A DNA stretch of 64,000 nt, from NCBI GenBank assembly GCA_001792895.1, contig MARA01000022.1, positions 310,001-374,000 on the forward strand, given 5' to 3'. Shown here one piece after another: positions 38,648 through 51,269 of the stretch (the stretch's first letter is position 1; each line of letters begins with the position of its first letter). Both the position numbers and the translations under genes were made by a program. Source of the stretch: Lentinus brumalis. Lineage: Eukaryota; Basidiomycota; Agaricomycetes; Polyporales; Polyporaceae. Under the pieces are notes generated by a model. The model searched no databases. It had not been told where the DNA came from and saw only the letters and a list, made by a program, of their open reading frames with translations.

Positions 38648-38909
38648 AGTGAGCCTGGAGCACGCAGCTGGCACTGCAGACCTCTGCACCCCCTGGCCTC
38701 TGCGACCGCATAGCCGTCTCCAGCCCTTCCAAGTTCCAAGTCGACGACCTGAGCCTGAGCTGCGGGTCTACACGAACATGAGTCGCAGAACGGGCGGACA
38801 AACGTCAGTCCCGCCGTGCGAACATCGAACAGCCCGAAGAGCGACACGTACACACATTTCTCCCGACGCAACGCCTGGGCCTGTGTCCGAGCAGGCCGTC
38901 CATCTGGTC

Positions 38910-38944
38910 GCTGAGTACTGAGTACTGAGTGCTGAGTGCTGAGC
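38910..38944. repeat. CTGAGTA/CTGAGTG tandem repeat, unit 2
   Basis: About five 7-bp units; the longest allele of this locus in the array. Confidence 0.8.
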
Positions 38945-40678
38945 GGTCGCCGTCCTGCGTGCGCACGTCTCTTCGGGTCCGGCGAGATCGATGTTATGGC
39001 TGCAGGCCGGGGTGAGAGGGAGAGAGAGAGCAGAGTTCACGTACCTCGAGGCACACACTGGCATGTCTGTAGACTGTAGACTGTAAACTGTAGACACCTG
39101 CACGCGCTGCGCCTTCGGCGGAAATATACTGCATTGTCCGCTGTGGGACCCGGGACTACGGCTGGGTACAGGACATACTGTACACAGTACAGGGAGCAGA
39201 GTCCTGGCCGGCGAACGCGTCGCGTCCTCGGTAGGGATCCGAGTTCTGCACGACGCCGCGACTCGCGATCGACGCACGCACTCTCGCTCCGAGCTGGGGC
39301 CGCGCGCCGGGAAGCACCGCGACGTATTGACGGCACGGTGCGACGCGGCGAGTACGCGGCACGCAGGCCCGCCTTGTACGGGTGCTTGCCTGACCGAACG
39401 CCGGCGAGCGGCGCGTGGCGTGTTTGTCCTGCTGGGTAGGCGTATAAGAACCAGCCTGGACACGGCGTCGCTCCTCAGTACCCGGTCCCTCACCTGCGTG
39501 TTCTCCAGCCCCGCAACGCCTCCCCCGCCCTGCCTGCCGCCTCTTCCGCCTATTTCACCTCCCTCCCATTGCTCATCGACTTCAGCCGTCCAGCTCGCGC
39601 CCACATCGACCGGTCCGTCCCGTCTCACCGCCCGGCCGTCCGGTGGAGCAAACGCAGGTCAGTGAGACGGCTCCCTTTGGTTGAGGTGTCGGGCACTTAC
39701 GAAGGCTTGCGTCGCGTAGGTGTGACCACCGTGCCGGTGCCGTCGCGTCCAGATGTTCGGAGCTGCGGAATCGCGGGAGGTACATATTGGCAGACACGGG
39801 GTCGGCATCCAGGCGTGCAGGCTGGTTAGTACGTACGCTATGTAGTACATGTGTGTTCGATGTTGCGGCTGGAGGAGTCGGGCGTGATGTCGTCGGACCG
39901 GTGCAGAATAGTGCACTTCATAGATTTGGATCGATGCGCGTACCTTTATGCCTGATACACAGGATGCACCCGATACTGGATGCCGAGTGCTCGGGCGCGA
40001 ACGAGGCGGGTCCGAGGACGCGAGGCGTTCTGTTGCAGTTACAAGGGCTGTGTGAACGAAGGGAGAGACGTCATGAGCGAGCGGGGACGAATCAGCTAGG
40101 ACTATGTGCATACCATCGAAGGGGGCAACGAGGAGAAGCATTGTGTGCAGGGCGACGTCCGCAGTGCTGCGTGTGTGGACAGGGGACGAGGGAGACAGCT
40201 TGGCCTGCGTGCAGCGGCGTCGCAACGGAGGGGAGGGATGGAATGCGCACAGGGCGGACTCACTGCGTGTCCGTTCAGACCAAGGAACGTCTCCGTGTCG
40301 TCGGGATGCGGCAGAGCTGGTGGTATTGCAGGTGTAAGCGTACAGAGCGTACCGAGCTACAGTAGACGACGGTCGGCGGGACTGGAGCACGCAGGCGGAA
40401 GGCAAACGGAGGGGACGAGCGAGAGCGCAGGCATGCATGAGCGTAGACAGAGACTCGCGCTGCAGTCTCACTCGCGCGGTCTCAGCAGACGTGCGCCCGC
40501 GATGTTTGTTGCAGTTTGCTCCGACGCGCGTCCCAATACGGCAGGCCACCTGCCCGATGCAGCCAACGCGTCTCGTCGCGGCCCCATGACCGCTCCCTCT
40601 GACTGGCACGGGAAACACACTTGACCTCTCCCATCACCAAACCTTGAACTTCACGCGAGCTATCTCTGCGCTCGACAC

Positions 40679-40688
40679 CATAAATACA
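40679..40688 (+). promoter_or_regulatory. TATA box, MFS copy C
   Basis: CATAAATACA-type element as in copy A, about 95 nt upstream of the ATG at 40780. Confidence 0.65.
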
Positions 40689-40779
40689 TGGCGACGCCCC
40701 TTCTCCCCCGCTGCCCGCCTTCTCCGGGTACCACGACGTCCGAACAACCTCCCGCCGTCACGCCGCGCCCGTCCCAGCA

Positions 40780-43700
40780 ATGGCAAGCAATCTGCCGTCT
40801 TCGTCCCCTGCGGCGTCCGTGCGCATCGACGAGGAGAAGCTCGAGGATGGCCCGAGTCATGCACGGATCTCCGCTCTCTCCGACGGCACCCTCTATCAGT
40901 CCCTCGTCTCGGGCAAGCCTGTCCGAAAGCACTTCTTCTCGCCACCCGACGAGGCCCTTGCAGAAGCTGTAAATCGGGACGCCGACAATGTCGAGTACAC
41001 CGATGTCGAGGAGGTACGCGTCTAGTGTCTCTCGGCCGAGCGGTGAGCTCGACTGCTGACTTCGCCGCAGAAAGCCGTCCGACGGAAGATCGACTTGCGG
41101 GTCTTGTCTCTCGTCGTGGCGAGTTACATCTGTACGTTCTCGTACCGTCATGTGTTACATTCGCAGCTAACTCAGATTATCTTCTCATCTTAGTCAATCA
41201 GTTTGGTATGTAACTCAACCAGACTTCTGCAGCAGTCGTCACATTTACTGACGCTGTCCGCGAAAACAGATCGTACCAACATGTGAGTTCTCAGCGCGAG
41301 ATCACTACTCTATTTTCCCGGAAGAGTGAGACCGCGCTGCAGACACGCAGGCACAAATACGCGTGGTCAGAACGAGAGCACATGCCGACCCGGGGCGTGC
41401 TGACACGAGACCTGTTGTCCGGCCGACCAGCCGCAAGGAGTGTCGACTGGACAAAGGGTAGCGAGCCACAGTCACTGTCCAATTTAGCCTCCTTATGTGC
41501 CCGACTCGCTCGTAACGGCGGTCCGCCCGCTGGATCCTGCTGTCGACCGTCGGACTGTCGTCCTCGTTCGTGTCCGCCCCAAAACCAGCCTCGCCATCCA
41601 CTTCGTCCTGTTCCGATCGACGGGGTCTTGTAGGACTACGGGACATCAGGGCTGACCTGGACTGTGCGGGGCACGAGTTGGCGTTGACCCAAGTCCCGGA
41701 CTCCAGGGGTCCCACCCGGGCGTACTGGGTCTGATGCCTGCTTCCGACTCGGTCCTGTCCCGGCGTGCGCGGGCGTGAGACCGTGCGAGCCTTTGTTTCG
41801 TCGACAATTGCGTGCGGATTGTCTGCCGGACGAACGCTGAGAGCTACGGAAGCGGCACGATGACTATGCGTGCGCATCTGAGGCGTCTCACCATGTTGTC
41901 TGCGTTCGTGCGTTCATGTTCGCGGTTATAGGTAGTCATGGTGTGCTCCGAGCTGCTGCGTTGCGCTCACTTGACACTGTTCGTGACAGTCACGCAGCAA
42001 CTCTGGTCAAGTGTTGCTGGTTGAGAGGCGGGTAACGCGCATCGATAGCCTGAGTGCACTCGTCAGGAGAATGGGTGCAAGCGGACCGACGCTTTCAAGT
42101 TTCCACGCCGTGGGCCGTGGCGTATGAGTTGGTTGCTGCCCGGGATAGGCCGACAGTCCGCCGGCCAGACCCCCCGTGGATCTGACGTTCTTGATTGTGG
42201 TTGTACCGCGATGTGGTAGCTCAGCATGAAGGCCGGTAGCTAACTCGCTCGATCTCCAGCGGAAACGCGCATGTCCTCAAAGCATTCAACGACAACTTCG
42301 GCATCACGAACAACAACAAGTGGACGCTCGCGCTCAGCATCTTCTATGTCGGATACTGTACGTTTTCCGGTGTGAGTGTCTGCTACGTGGGCCATTCACT
42401 GACGGGCTGTGATTACCAGGTCTTCTGGAGATGCCCGCGAATGTCCTCCAGAGGCACATTGGCGCAAATCGCTTGTATGTCCTCTGTCTACCGTCGCTTG
42501 GGGAAGACTGACGACAGTATGTCAGCTTCTTCCTCTCCCTGTTGTTCTGGGGCATCTCGTCTCTGTCCTTTGTGTACGCGAAGGGGTATGCTGGCCTCCT
42601 CGTTCTACGGTGCGTTTTCGTTCTCTGTGCTCTGTGTCTCTTTGGCAGTCAGACTGATGAGGTGTTGCAGCGTTCTTCTGGGCATCGGCGAAGCAGGGTA
42701 CTACGCGGGGATGATATACTACCTGTCGTTCTGGTACAAGAGGTATGTATCGTCTCGGTACACCGCGGTACGAGACGCTGCACTAATGATTTCCACGCAG
42801 ATCTGAGCTCGCGCTGCGTATCAGGTTCGTCTGGTTCACCTCAGGACTGCTGGCAGCTGATTTACTGGGGTCTTTTTGTCCCCCTCAGTCTCTGTATGAC
42901 AGGCACGCTCCCGGGTGCGATTGGCGTGAGCATCCTCAAGTTCCGCTGCTATATCCAACCGGCCACTGACATCTCAACAGGGCTTGCTCGCTTTCGGACT
43001 CGTTCGCATAGAGACACCTGCCTTGACTGGGTAAGCACGACCCTCGCAGCCACCGATCCTGTCGACGCTCACTGCCAACCCGCCCAGATGGCAGTTCCTC
43101 TTCCTCGTGAGTGCGTTCGCGTGGGAGTCAAGACCGTCTCGCTGACACGACGGCAGATCGAAGCAATTCCGACGATCATCATGGCGTTTATGATCCTGCT
43201 CTTCCTCCCGTCCTTCCCGTTCTCGAACTCCTTCCTGACCCCGCGCGAGAAGGCGATCGCCCAGGCGCGCCTCAACCGCGACCACCGCCCGCAGTCGCAC
43301 GGCGGCATGACCGGCTGGCAGGGCTTCAAGGCTATCGTGAACGACCTGCATGCGTGGCTGCTGATGATCGTCTACGCCAGCTGTGGGTTCTTCACTTGTT
43401 CAGAGAGACACACTCGCTGACCTTTCTGGATCTCAGTCAACGTCGGCGTCGCCACGATCTCGTACTTCCTGCCTACTGTAGGTGCTTTCGGGTACCAGTC
43501 CTGGTGCCCCTCGCTAATACACCTCCCGCAGCTGATCAACGAGCTCGGGTTCACCCCGCTCGCGTCGCAGGGCCTGACCGTCGCGCCGTACGCCGCGGGC
43601 TGGTTCATGGTCATCTTCCAAGCGCTGCACTCGGACCGCACGCGCGACCGCGGGTACCACATCATGCTCTCGACGGCGGTCTCGTGCGTGGGGTACATCG

Positions 43701-44113
43701 TGCTCGCGGCGCTCGCGACGCGCGGGACCAGCACGAGCACGATCGGGGGCCGGTACTTTGCGCTGTTCCTCGTCGTGGGCGGGAACTACAGCCTGTTCCC
43801 GCTCGTGATGAGCTGGGCGGCGAACGTGTTCTCGCCGACGTCGAAGCGCGGCGTCGGGACGGCGTTCACCGTGTCGATGTGCCTGCGTTGCTCGGGATGG
43901 CGCACGGCGGCAGCGGCCGGGCGCAGGCTATCAGCGGAGTGTGAAGGAGATGCACCAGATGCAAGCTCGACCTTAGGGTGTTCTGGGGGCTCTATAGGGC
44001 GGTGGGGTGTCGGGGTGAACTACTGCGCTCGTGGAGTGTGTGTAGACGAAAATATATTTTGTTCTCTCGCCATACGTTGTGTTGAGAAGTATTCAGCGCG
44101 ATACAGCCTGTAG
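40780..44113 (+). CDS. MFS transporter copy C, 3' end replaced
   Basis: Paralogue with N-terminus MASNLPSSSP, as in copy A. Intron 4 is 977 nt (41283-42259). The intron at 42825-42888 matches copy A. Near the end it lacks 18 nt relative to B and D, going from FTVS directly to MCLRCSGW; the deletion lies between two GTGTCGAT copies. The replaced tail reads on to 44113. TM12 and the normal cytosolic tail are missing. Everything before that has intact splice signals and frame. Confidence 0.75.
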
Positions 44114-45663
44114 CAGACTGCGCTCAATGGTATAGTGCATAAATATATTCTCTATCGAGGGAGTACGCTACGAAACCGCCGTAAAGAAGAGGTCGCGTTT
44201 TGGCGGACTTCGCGTCTGCACGAGCACGGGCGCCTAATGCGTGACTTCGCGCGATCACCAAGTCCGCGACTCTGCTCCTAACCACAACCTCTGCCCTGTC
44301 TGCCTCCTTCTCCCTGCGTCTGAGCGGGCTACAATCGCTGTTTAATCTCGTTAGAGATGGCTTTCTCGCTTTTCTACTGAACTGCTCACCGTCGAATCCT
44401 CCATCGAGCCCCGGGCCATCTCAATTACTCACTGAATCACGCGTCGAAGCAGCCGCGCAGCACGTACTTCGGGAGCAGAAGGGGTCTATACACGCTAGAA
44501 GTCTCTGGTGAGCCAGGGTGATTTTACAGCGCGCCGGAGAGAGGTACGTACCACCTTCAAGTTGACGGTGCGGCGACGTTGGCGAGTGCGAGCATCACAA
44601 TATGAGATGCGGAAGATATCGCAATGAGCGCTGACCTTCACCATTCAAATATTCAGGCACGTACCAGTCATCCCTCTGATGTGATTACGGATTCGCGCTA
44701 GATGAGGTGCGTCTATGACCACTTGCGGGGACTGATGCTAGAAGACAGACAGTCGACAATGCTGTCGCTGCCCAGACGCAGCATACGTACATGCTAACCG
44801 CCGCCTGTGGGTCTCGGCTCGGGAGTCAGTAGACAATGAGGTAAGTATGCAGGGGACTCGGAGAAGGATGGGACAAGAGCGGGTCCGCAGACCCGGACTA
44901 TCCGCACTGGTAGATCTGCAGCGAGTTGCGACGGCTCATCTAGGGACCATCCATGGTCAGCAAATGATTCGCGCGAGCGAAGCGCATGGTACTTGTACGA
45001 CACAGCGCAAGTCCCGACTCGGGAAGTGGCTGCCGCACATGCAACAGTGGCGAAGCATGGCCAGAATTGGGCTGTTGCAGTGGCTCCCTGGACATCGCCA
45101 TCCGACGCAACGTCCGGAAAGTCGGACGAGCAACGAGCAACCTGCGCTGCAGGAAAAGAAGAGGTACGTACTCCTCTGAAAGCCGGCCGCTGAAGGTCTT
45201 GCTACCAGGTTTGAGACGTCACAGTTGCTGCCGTGCTAAGTAGTCTGCTCGTGAATGCCTTCCTGTAAGAGAACAAGCACCAGTCAGCTACTTACTATGA
45301 ACAAATTCCAAGGTGCAAACACAGAAACGTACACGGGATACCGCCGGAGCCCTCTTTCAGTGGTGCCGGCACCTACGCGGCGTTGTTGCGGGTGGCGCGC
45401 CGCCGTGTCTGCAGTAATGAGAGGTACGCATGACGTCCGAGCCTCTCGGTGATCAACGCGGCACTGACACGATGGTGTGTAGGACCAAAAGAAAGTCACC
45501 CACCAGTTTGTCTCCAGTCTCCGGGGCCGGCGGGAGACGAGCTCCGCCACGCCATAGCCCAAGCACCGTCGGACTTGTAGGAAGTCGGAGATGCGTGAGT
45601 CGATGTCTCAGGAGCCCCCGATGACCTCGCAGGAGGGAGTGGGCGCACAGCGCAGCGAGGAAA

Positions 45664-45718
45664 GGGGAGACGGGAGACGGGAGACGGGAGACGGGCGACG
45701 GGAGACGGGAGACGGAGA
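45664..45718. repeat. GGGAGAC tandem repeat, unit 3
   Basis: About seven 7-bp units. Unit 2 has about three (35160-35184); unit 1 has none recognisable at the matching position (about 24600-24640). Confidence 0.85.
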
Positions 45719-47059
45719 AGATGGGGGAGACAGAGAGTTGCCAACACGGACTTGACCACAGTGATGTTTCGGCTGTAAGCATAGGACCATCGGCACGGAC
45801 AATTTGCTCCTTCCGCGGTTTCTATGCATGCATGCATCAGTACGTACAACCATTGATGTACAAGTTACTGGTAGTGCTCGCTTCCACGGTGGGTAACAGC
45901 GCGCATCCCGATATGAATGTTTGCCTGCGGCGTGTTCGGTGACATGGGAAACATCACATTGAGATGGCTGTGGTTATGCGACATGCAGCGTCTGGGAAGA
46001 GTAAGCATAGGAAACTGCATGATATCACGCTGTATGTACCTCCTGAATGTAACAGGCCATGGGATCCTGACCACCAGTTCGAAATATCTGAATGGTGTGT
46101 GGAGTGAGCACATGCGAGGGAGTTAAAACACATCCGAGTACGTATACAAACCAATGTCAATGTGCAGCAGGAACATCTTGCCTCTTCGGAAAGTCGCCGT
46201 CCCGAACACTGTAGCCGTCGCTGCCCATGTCATGCGCCGGCCGGCTGTTCGCGTTCGCGTGCAAGAGGTGTGCTGAAGATACGCGTCGCGACGCGCGAGA
46301 CGTGATCACGAGATCGTGATTGGACCGTCACAGAGCTGGGAATTTGAGGCTCAGCGAAGTATATTCGGGACCTTGCATCGCGCTGGTCCAAGTCGCATGC
46401 TCAATTCCACCGCGTTGCATCGCATAATCAAAGGGAGTCCAGTTTGAACGAGCTATGTACGTCGCTCCAAGAATATAGAGATCAAAATGAGCCTACCTCT
46501 GAGAGATATTGCATCCTGGCAGGAAGGCCGCATGCGGCAGCAGGGATTGCTCGCTATGCTGCACCGTTCAGCGGCGACCGGTCCTGGAACACTGCATCAC
46601 TTTGTTAGCCTGCGGTAGGGCGAACATCAACACGCGTGACTGATATTCACCGTTTCCGCTAGATCGAAGGCCGGACTCACCGGACGGATACCGGTTGCGC
46701 GCTGTACGCAATCGTCCTCTCGCTGGGAAGCTGGAGAGATGATCCGAAGCCATGCCGAGGTCTCACTGGCGTGAGCCTTGTTCATGCAGGTCCGCGGATC
46801 TGATTCTTTGCCGGTGTCGCTGCCTCTGGGATCTCAATTGAACGGCATCGAAGTTGACAGCACGATAACTTACTGACCATTACTTCCAAGAACAGTCCCA
46901 CTGCAAGCACCTGCAAGCCCGTCTCAGCGGCCGGGACTGCCCTGAGATTGCGGCCGGATGCGAACTGAGTAGCAGTGTCAGTGAAACGGTCAGAAGCGAC
47001 AAAAGCGAAGGCATTCTCGAGGCTACACGTACTGGTTCTGACAAGCGTGGCATCGAGAC

Positions 47060-47410
47060 TATCCTGCCTACGCGATCGATCTGGTTGCATGCATCTAGTG
47101 CAGCCGAAGTAGCGAGAGCTCGGAGTCTTCAAGCGAAAGCGAGCTGTTAGCTGTTATTAGTGTAGGGCCCGGCCGAGCCCGCGAGGCAGGCGCCCAGCGT
47201 CCAGCGGAGCAGACGAGCGCGCAAGTTTTCGCTTGTTCGTCCTCCATCATCTTCGTCGCGTACAAGTGCCGAGGATCCCTCTTCCCCCTGCTTAGCGTAT
47301 TAGCTACTAGTCTACACTACTCCCCTGAACTTTCTCAGAAGTGGAACACTCAGACTCACCAGTATAATTTGGATGAGAATTCACGTAACCACCGTGTCCT
47401 ACGTGCAATC
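47060..47410. other. Unit-3-specific insert, possible transposon remnant
   Basis: Flanked by sequence shared with units 1 and 2 (GCATCGAGAC on the left; TTTCCGG..GTGTCAGTGACA on the right). It replaces about 60 bp of those units with about 350 bp of unrelated sequence. The part starting TGTTAGCTGTTATTAGTG (about 47145) resembles the start of an LTR, but no second LTR, coding domain or clear target duplication is visible. Confidence 0.45.
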
Positions 47411-49360
47411 CGGCTCTCGTTTCCGGAGGTGTCAGTGACAAATGGAGTTAGTGCCATATCATACGGTGGAACGAACTCCTGCGACGCGCGCATTCAGAGC
47501 TAAGCGTGCAAGCACAGCCGTGAATCGTCGATTCTACCCCCACGGAGAGCGTTAGCTGCGTGATCATCCTCCAGGTCGCGCAACAAGTCGGAAGGCAAGC
47601 GAGACGTAAGTACTCGGACGCGCGCTCGAAGAGCCCAACATGCTCACTACCCACCGTCCGATCATGCGTGCATGCTCGGATGCATCGGGGAGTCGGGGAC
47701 TCCCATGCGCTCACGAGTGACATGCGCTGCTGCTAAAGTCGTGCAACCCAGAGAACGAGCGGGTGTACGCCGAATTGTACACATGTAGTACTCACCGTCA
47801 GGATAATCGACCAGGAGTGGCCGGCGATAGGTCGTGTCCGCCGGCCGCTGTCTGCTTCAACACGAACTTGGCACCCGAGGCGAACCGCTTGTACCTGGCA
47901 GTTCACGCCTCGATGTACGATCCTCACCTAGCGACGCTACGCATGTCGCCGCGGTGCACATGCTCAGAACTGTGCCTCGGACTCCGACTCGGTGTCTGCG
48001 CCGCTACATGGACGAGACGTCCTCCGCACCTGCCTCCCCTTGTTCATAGGGCGCGGACAAGCGCAGCGACCATCTGGCCTTGACCTGCAGTTTGCACGGA
48101 CGAGTCAGAGACGGAGATTCACGGACGAGTGAACACGAAGCTTACCATCTGTGCGTACCGAACTGAAAAGCCAGGAGCACGGCTTGAGCAGTTTTCGGCA
48201 ACGTCCTCACCTCGATGCGACCCTCCAGTAAGTATTTGCGTGCATCCGACGGTCGCTGTTCAGGAACAGCCGTCCGAGAGACGTCGCTTCCGGGTAGAAA
48301 TGCACTGTCGTGGCGCAGGAGTCTGATTGGTAGACTGCACGGTCTTCTACATATCTCAGTATGTCTCGACTCTCGAGCCCTCCTGGCGCGTTTGTTGGTG
48401 CAACACAAGTACTACTAGTATGTACCGCCATGTCAGTCGCAAATTAAGATATCAGCGAGTGTAGCGGGAACGTACCTTCAGGACGGTGTGGTTGCGACGG
48501 CAGACCCGGAACCCGAACCACTGTGCCATGTGGTTCGTGTCTTGGGCCCGGGAATCCGCAAGTCGTCGAGCGACGAGCAAGCGAGCGATGCGTTCGATGC
48601 TCGGGCCCAATGATCCATTCTCGCTCTCCGAGCCTTGGCTGTGGACGGTTGCCAGTCGCGTCCCGGTGTTCCTGTTCTCCGAGCTTGACCAACCGTCACA
48701 AGTTCAAGACTCGAGACTCAAGACGCATCCCCGGACCGCTCTGCGCACAGAGACCGTGACGTGCACACATCGTGATGTCTGGCACGCTCTTGCTAGAGCT
48801 CGTAAGGAGTCGTCCGTGGACCGAGTATCTGCGAAGCGGAAGAGGCTTCGTGAGTATGTGCGGGCGAGCGAGCCGAAGCGCAACCGGTACGTACCTCAGT
48901 GCTCCAGTCTGAGTCCGATGCTCCAGCGATTGCGGCCTTCAACGTCAACGTTCAGCGATGGCTGCCCGCGCGAGCACGTCCGTGCGTCCCTGAGTAGCTT
49001 GACACCATCTCGCGTCGCGCCCTTGCCCGAAGACTGCTCCCTGATGCGTCCCGGACTCAGAGCATGGACTGCATCAGCCGGCGGCACGACTGTTGTAAGT
49101 ATCGTAAGTATCTACTCGTCGTTCGAGTTCAGAAAGAAGAGTCGAGGCAAGAGGACACGGACGTGCGCACTCACATCATGCCAAGACCCCGCCGCGTGCA
49201 GACACACCACGACGGACTCCGGAGAGCTCAGAGTCAATGTCAGACAGCGACATGAATGGATGCACGAGCATTCGCTGCTCCCGTCCGAAGTCCGAACGAC
49301 CGGGAGATCCGAGTCGGTGCCCGCTCGTCCCTGCTGCACATGCCACACGGTGCCTCCAGC

Positions 49361-49385
49361 GCAAGACTCAAGACTCAAGACTCGA
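49361..49385. repeat. CTCAAGA tandem repeat, unit 3
   Basis: Shortest allele of the same locus. Confidence 0.8.
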
Positions 49386-51269
49386 GTGAGCCCGGAGCAC
49401 GCAGCTGGCAGCTGGCACTGCAGACCTCTGCACCCCCTGGCCTCTGCGACCGCATCGCCGTGTCCGGCCCTTCAGAGTCGACGGCCTGAGCCTGAGCTGC
49501 GGGTCTACACGAACATGAGTCGCAGAACGGGCGGACAAACGTCAGTCCCGTCGTGCGAACATCGAACAGCCCGAAGAGCGAAACGTACACACCTTTCTCC
49601 CGACGCGACGCCGGACGCAGACGAGGAACCCCTCAGCCCTGTGTCCGAGCAGGCCGTCCATCTGGTCGCTGGTCGCTGAGTACTGAGTGCTGAGCGGTCG
49701 CCGTCCTGCGTGCGCACGCCTCTTCGGGTCCGGCGAGATCGATGTCATGGCTGCAGGCCGGGGTGAGAGGGAGAGAGAGAGCAGAGTTCACGTACCTCGA
49801 GCACACACTGGTATGTCTGTAGACTGTAGACTGTAAACTGTAGACACCTGCACGCGCTGCGCCTTCGGCGGAAATATACTGCATTGTCCGCTGTGGGACC
49901 CGGGACTACGGCTGGGTAGAGGACATACTGTACACAGTACAGGGAGCAGAGTCCTGGCCGGCGAACGCGTCGCGTCCTCGGTAGGGATCCGAAGTCTGCA
50001 TGACACCGCGACTCGCGATCGACGCACGCACTCTCGCTCCGAGCTGGGGCCGCGCGCCGGGAAGCACCGCGACGTATTGACGGCACGGTGCGACGCGGCG
50101 CGCAGCCCCGCCTTGTACGGGTGCTTGCCTGCGCAGGACCGAACGCGGGCGAGCGGCGAGCGGCGCGTGGCGTGTTTGTCCTGCTGGGTAGGCGTATAAG
50201 AACCAACCTGGGCACGCTGCTACTCCCCAGTACCCGGTCCCTCACCTGCGTGTTCTCCAGCCCCACAACGCCTCTCCCGCCCTGCTCGCCGCCTCTCCCG
50301 CCTCCTTCACCTCCCTCCCATCGCTCATCGAATTCAGCCGTCCAACTCGCGCCCACATCGACCGGTCCGTCCCGTTTCACCGCCCGGTCATCCGCTAGAG
50401 CATACGCAGGTTAGTGATACGTCTTCATCTGGGCGGAGAGTCGGTCACTTACGAAGGCTTGCGTCGCGTAGGTGTGACCACCGTGCCGGTGCCGTCGCGT
50501 CCAGATGTTCGGAGCTGCCGCATTGCGGGAGGTACATATTGGCAGACACCGGGTCGGCCTCCAGGCGTGCAGGCTGATTGGTACGTACGCTAGTACATGT
50601 GTGTTCGATGTTGTGGCTGGAGGAGTCGGGCGTGACGTCGTCGGACTGGTGCAGAATAGTGAGCTTGATGCATTTGGATCTATGCGCGTACCTTGGGTTC
50701 TGATACATAGGATGCACCCGAAATTGGATGCCGAGTGCTTGGACGCGAAGCGTTCTGATGGGGCTACAACGGCTGTGTGGGCGAAGGGAGAGACGTCATG
50801 CATTCATGGGCGAGCGGGAGCGAATCAGCTAGGACTATGTGCATACCATCGAAGGGGGCAACGAGGAGAAGCACTGAGTGCAGGGCGACGTCCGCAGTGC
50901 TGCGTGTGTGGACAGGGGACGAGGGAGACAGCTTGGCCTGCGTGCATCGGCGTCGCAACGGAGGGGAGGGACGGAATGCGTACAGGGCGGACTCACAGCG
51001 TGTCCGTTCAGACCAAGGCACGTCTCCGTGTCGTCGGGATGCGGCAGAGCTGGTGGTATTGCAGGTGTAGGCATACAGAGCGTGCCGAGCTACAGGAGAG
51101 GACGGTTGGCGGGACTGGAGCACGCAGGCAGAAGGCAAACGGAGGGGTCGAGCGAGAGCGCAGGCAGTCTCACTCGCGCGGTCTCAGCGGCGCGATGTTT
51201 GTTGCTGTTTGCTCCGACGCGCGTCCCAATACGGCAGGCCACCTGCCCGATGCAGCCAACGCGTCTCGT

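Larger units (their letters stand above)
30319..40577 (+). repeat. Array unit 2 (MFS copy B plus downstream block)
   Basis: Second unit, about 10.26 kb. Its promoter, N-terminus and several introns match unit 4 better than units 1 and 3, while parts of its downstream block match unit 3 most closely. Confidence 0.9.
33380..40577 (-). other. Downstream block of unit 2: no conserved protein
   Basis: Homologous to the blocks of units 1 and 3 with many substitutions and small indels. Some splice-like sites are lost: the acceptor seen at about 29663 in unit 1 reads CGG instead of CAG here (39897-39902). Single-base indels near 37545 and 38208 shift the frames that are open in the other units. Confidence 0.5.
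40578..51269 (+). repeat. Array unit 3 (MFS copy C plus downstream block)
   Basis: Third unit, about 10.69 kb. MFS copy C resembles copy A in promoter and introns. Its downstream block carries a roughly 350-bp segment (47060-47410) absent from the other two. Confidence 0.9.
44114..51269 (-). other. Downstream block of unit 3: no conserved protein
   Basis: Homologous to the other two blocks and close to unit 2 at about 44.4-47.0 kb. It contains a unit-specific insert at 47060-47410 and lacks 23 nt near 50750 relative to unit 1. No frame is conserved over the whole block. Confidence 0.5.
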
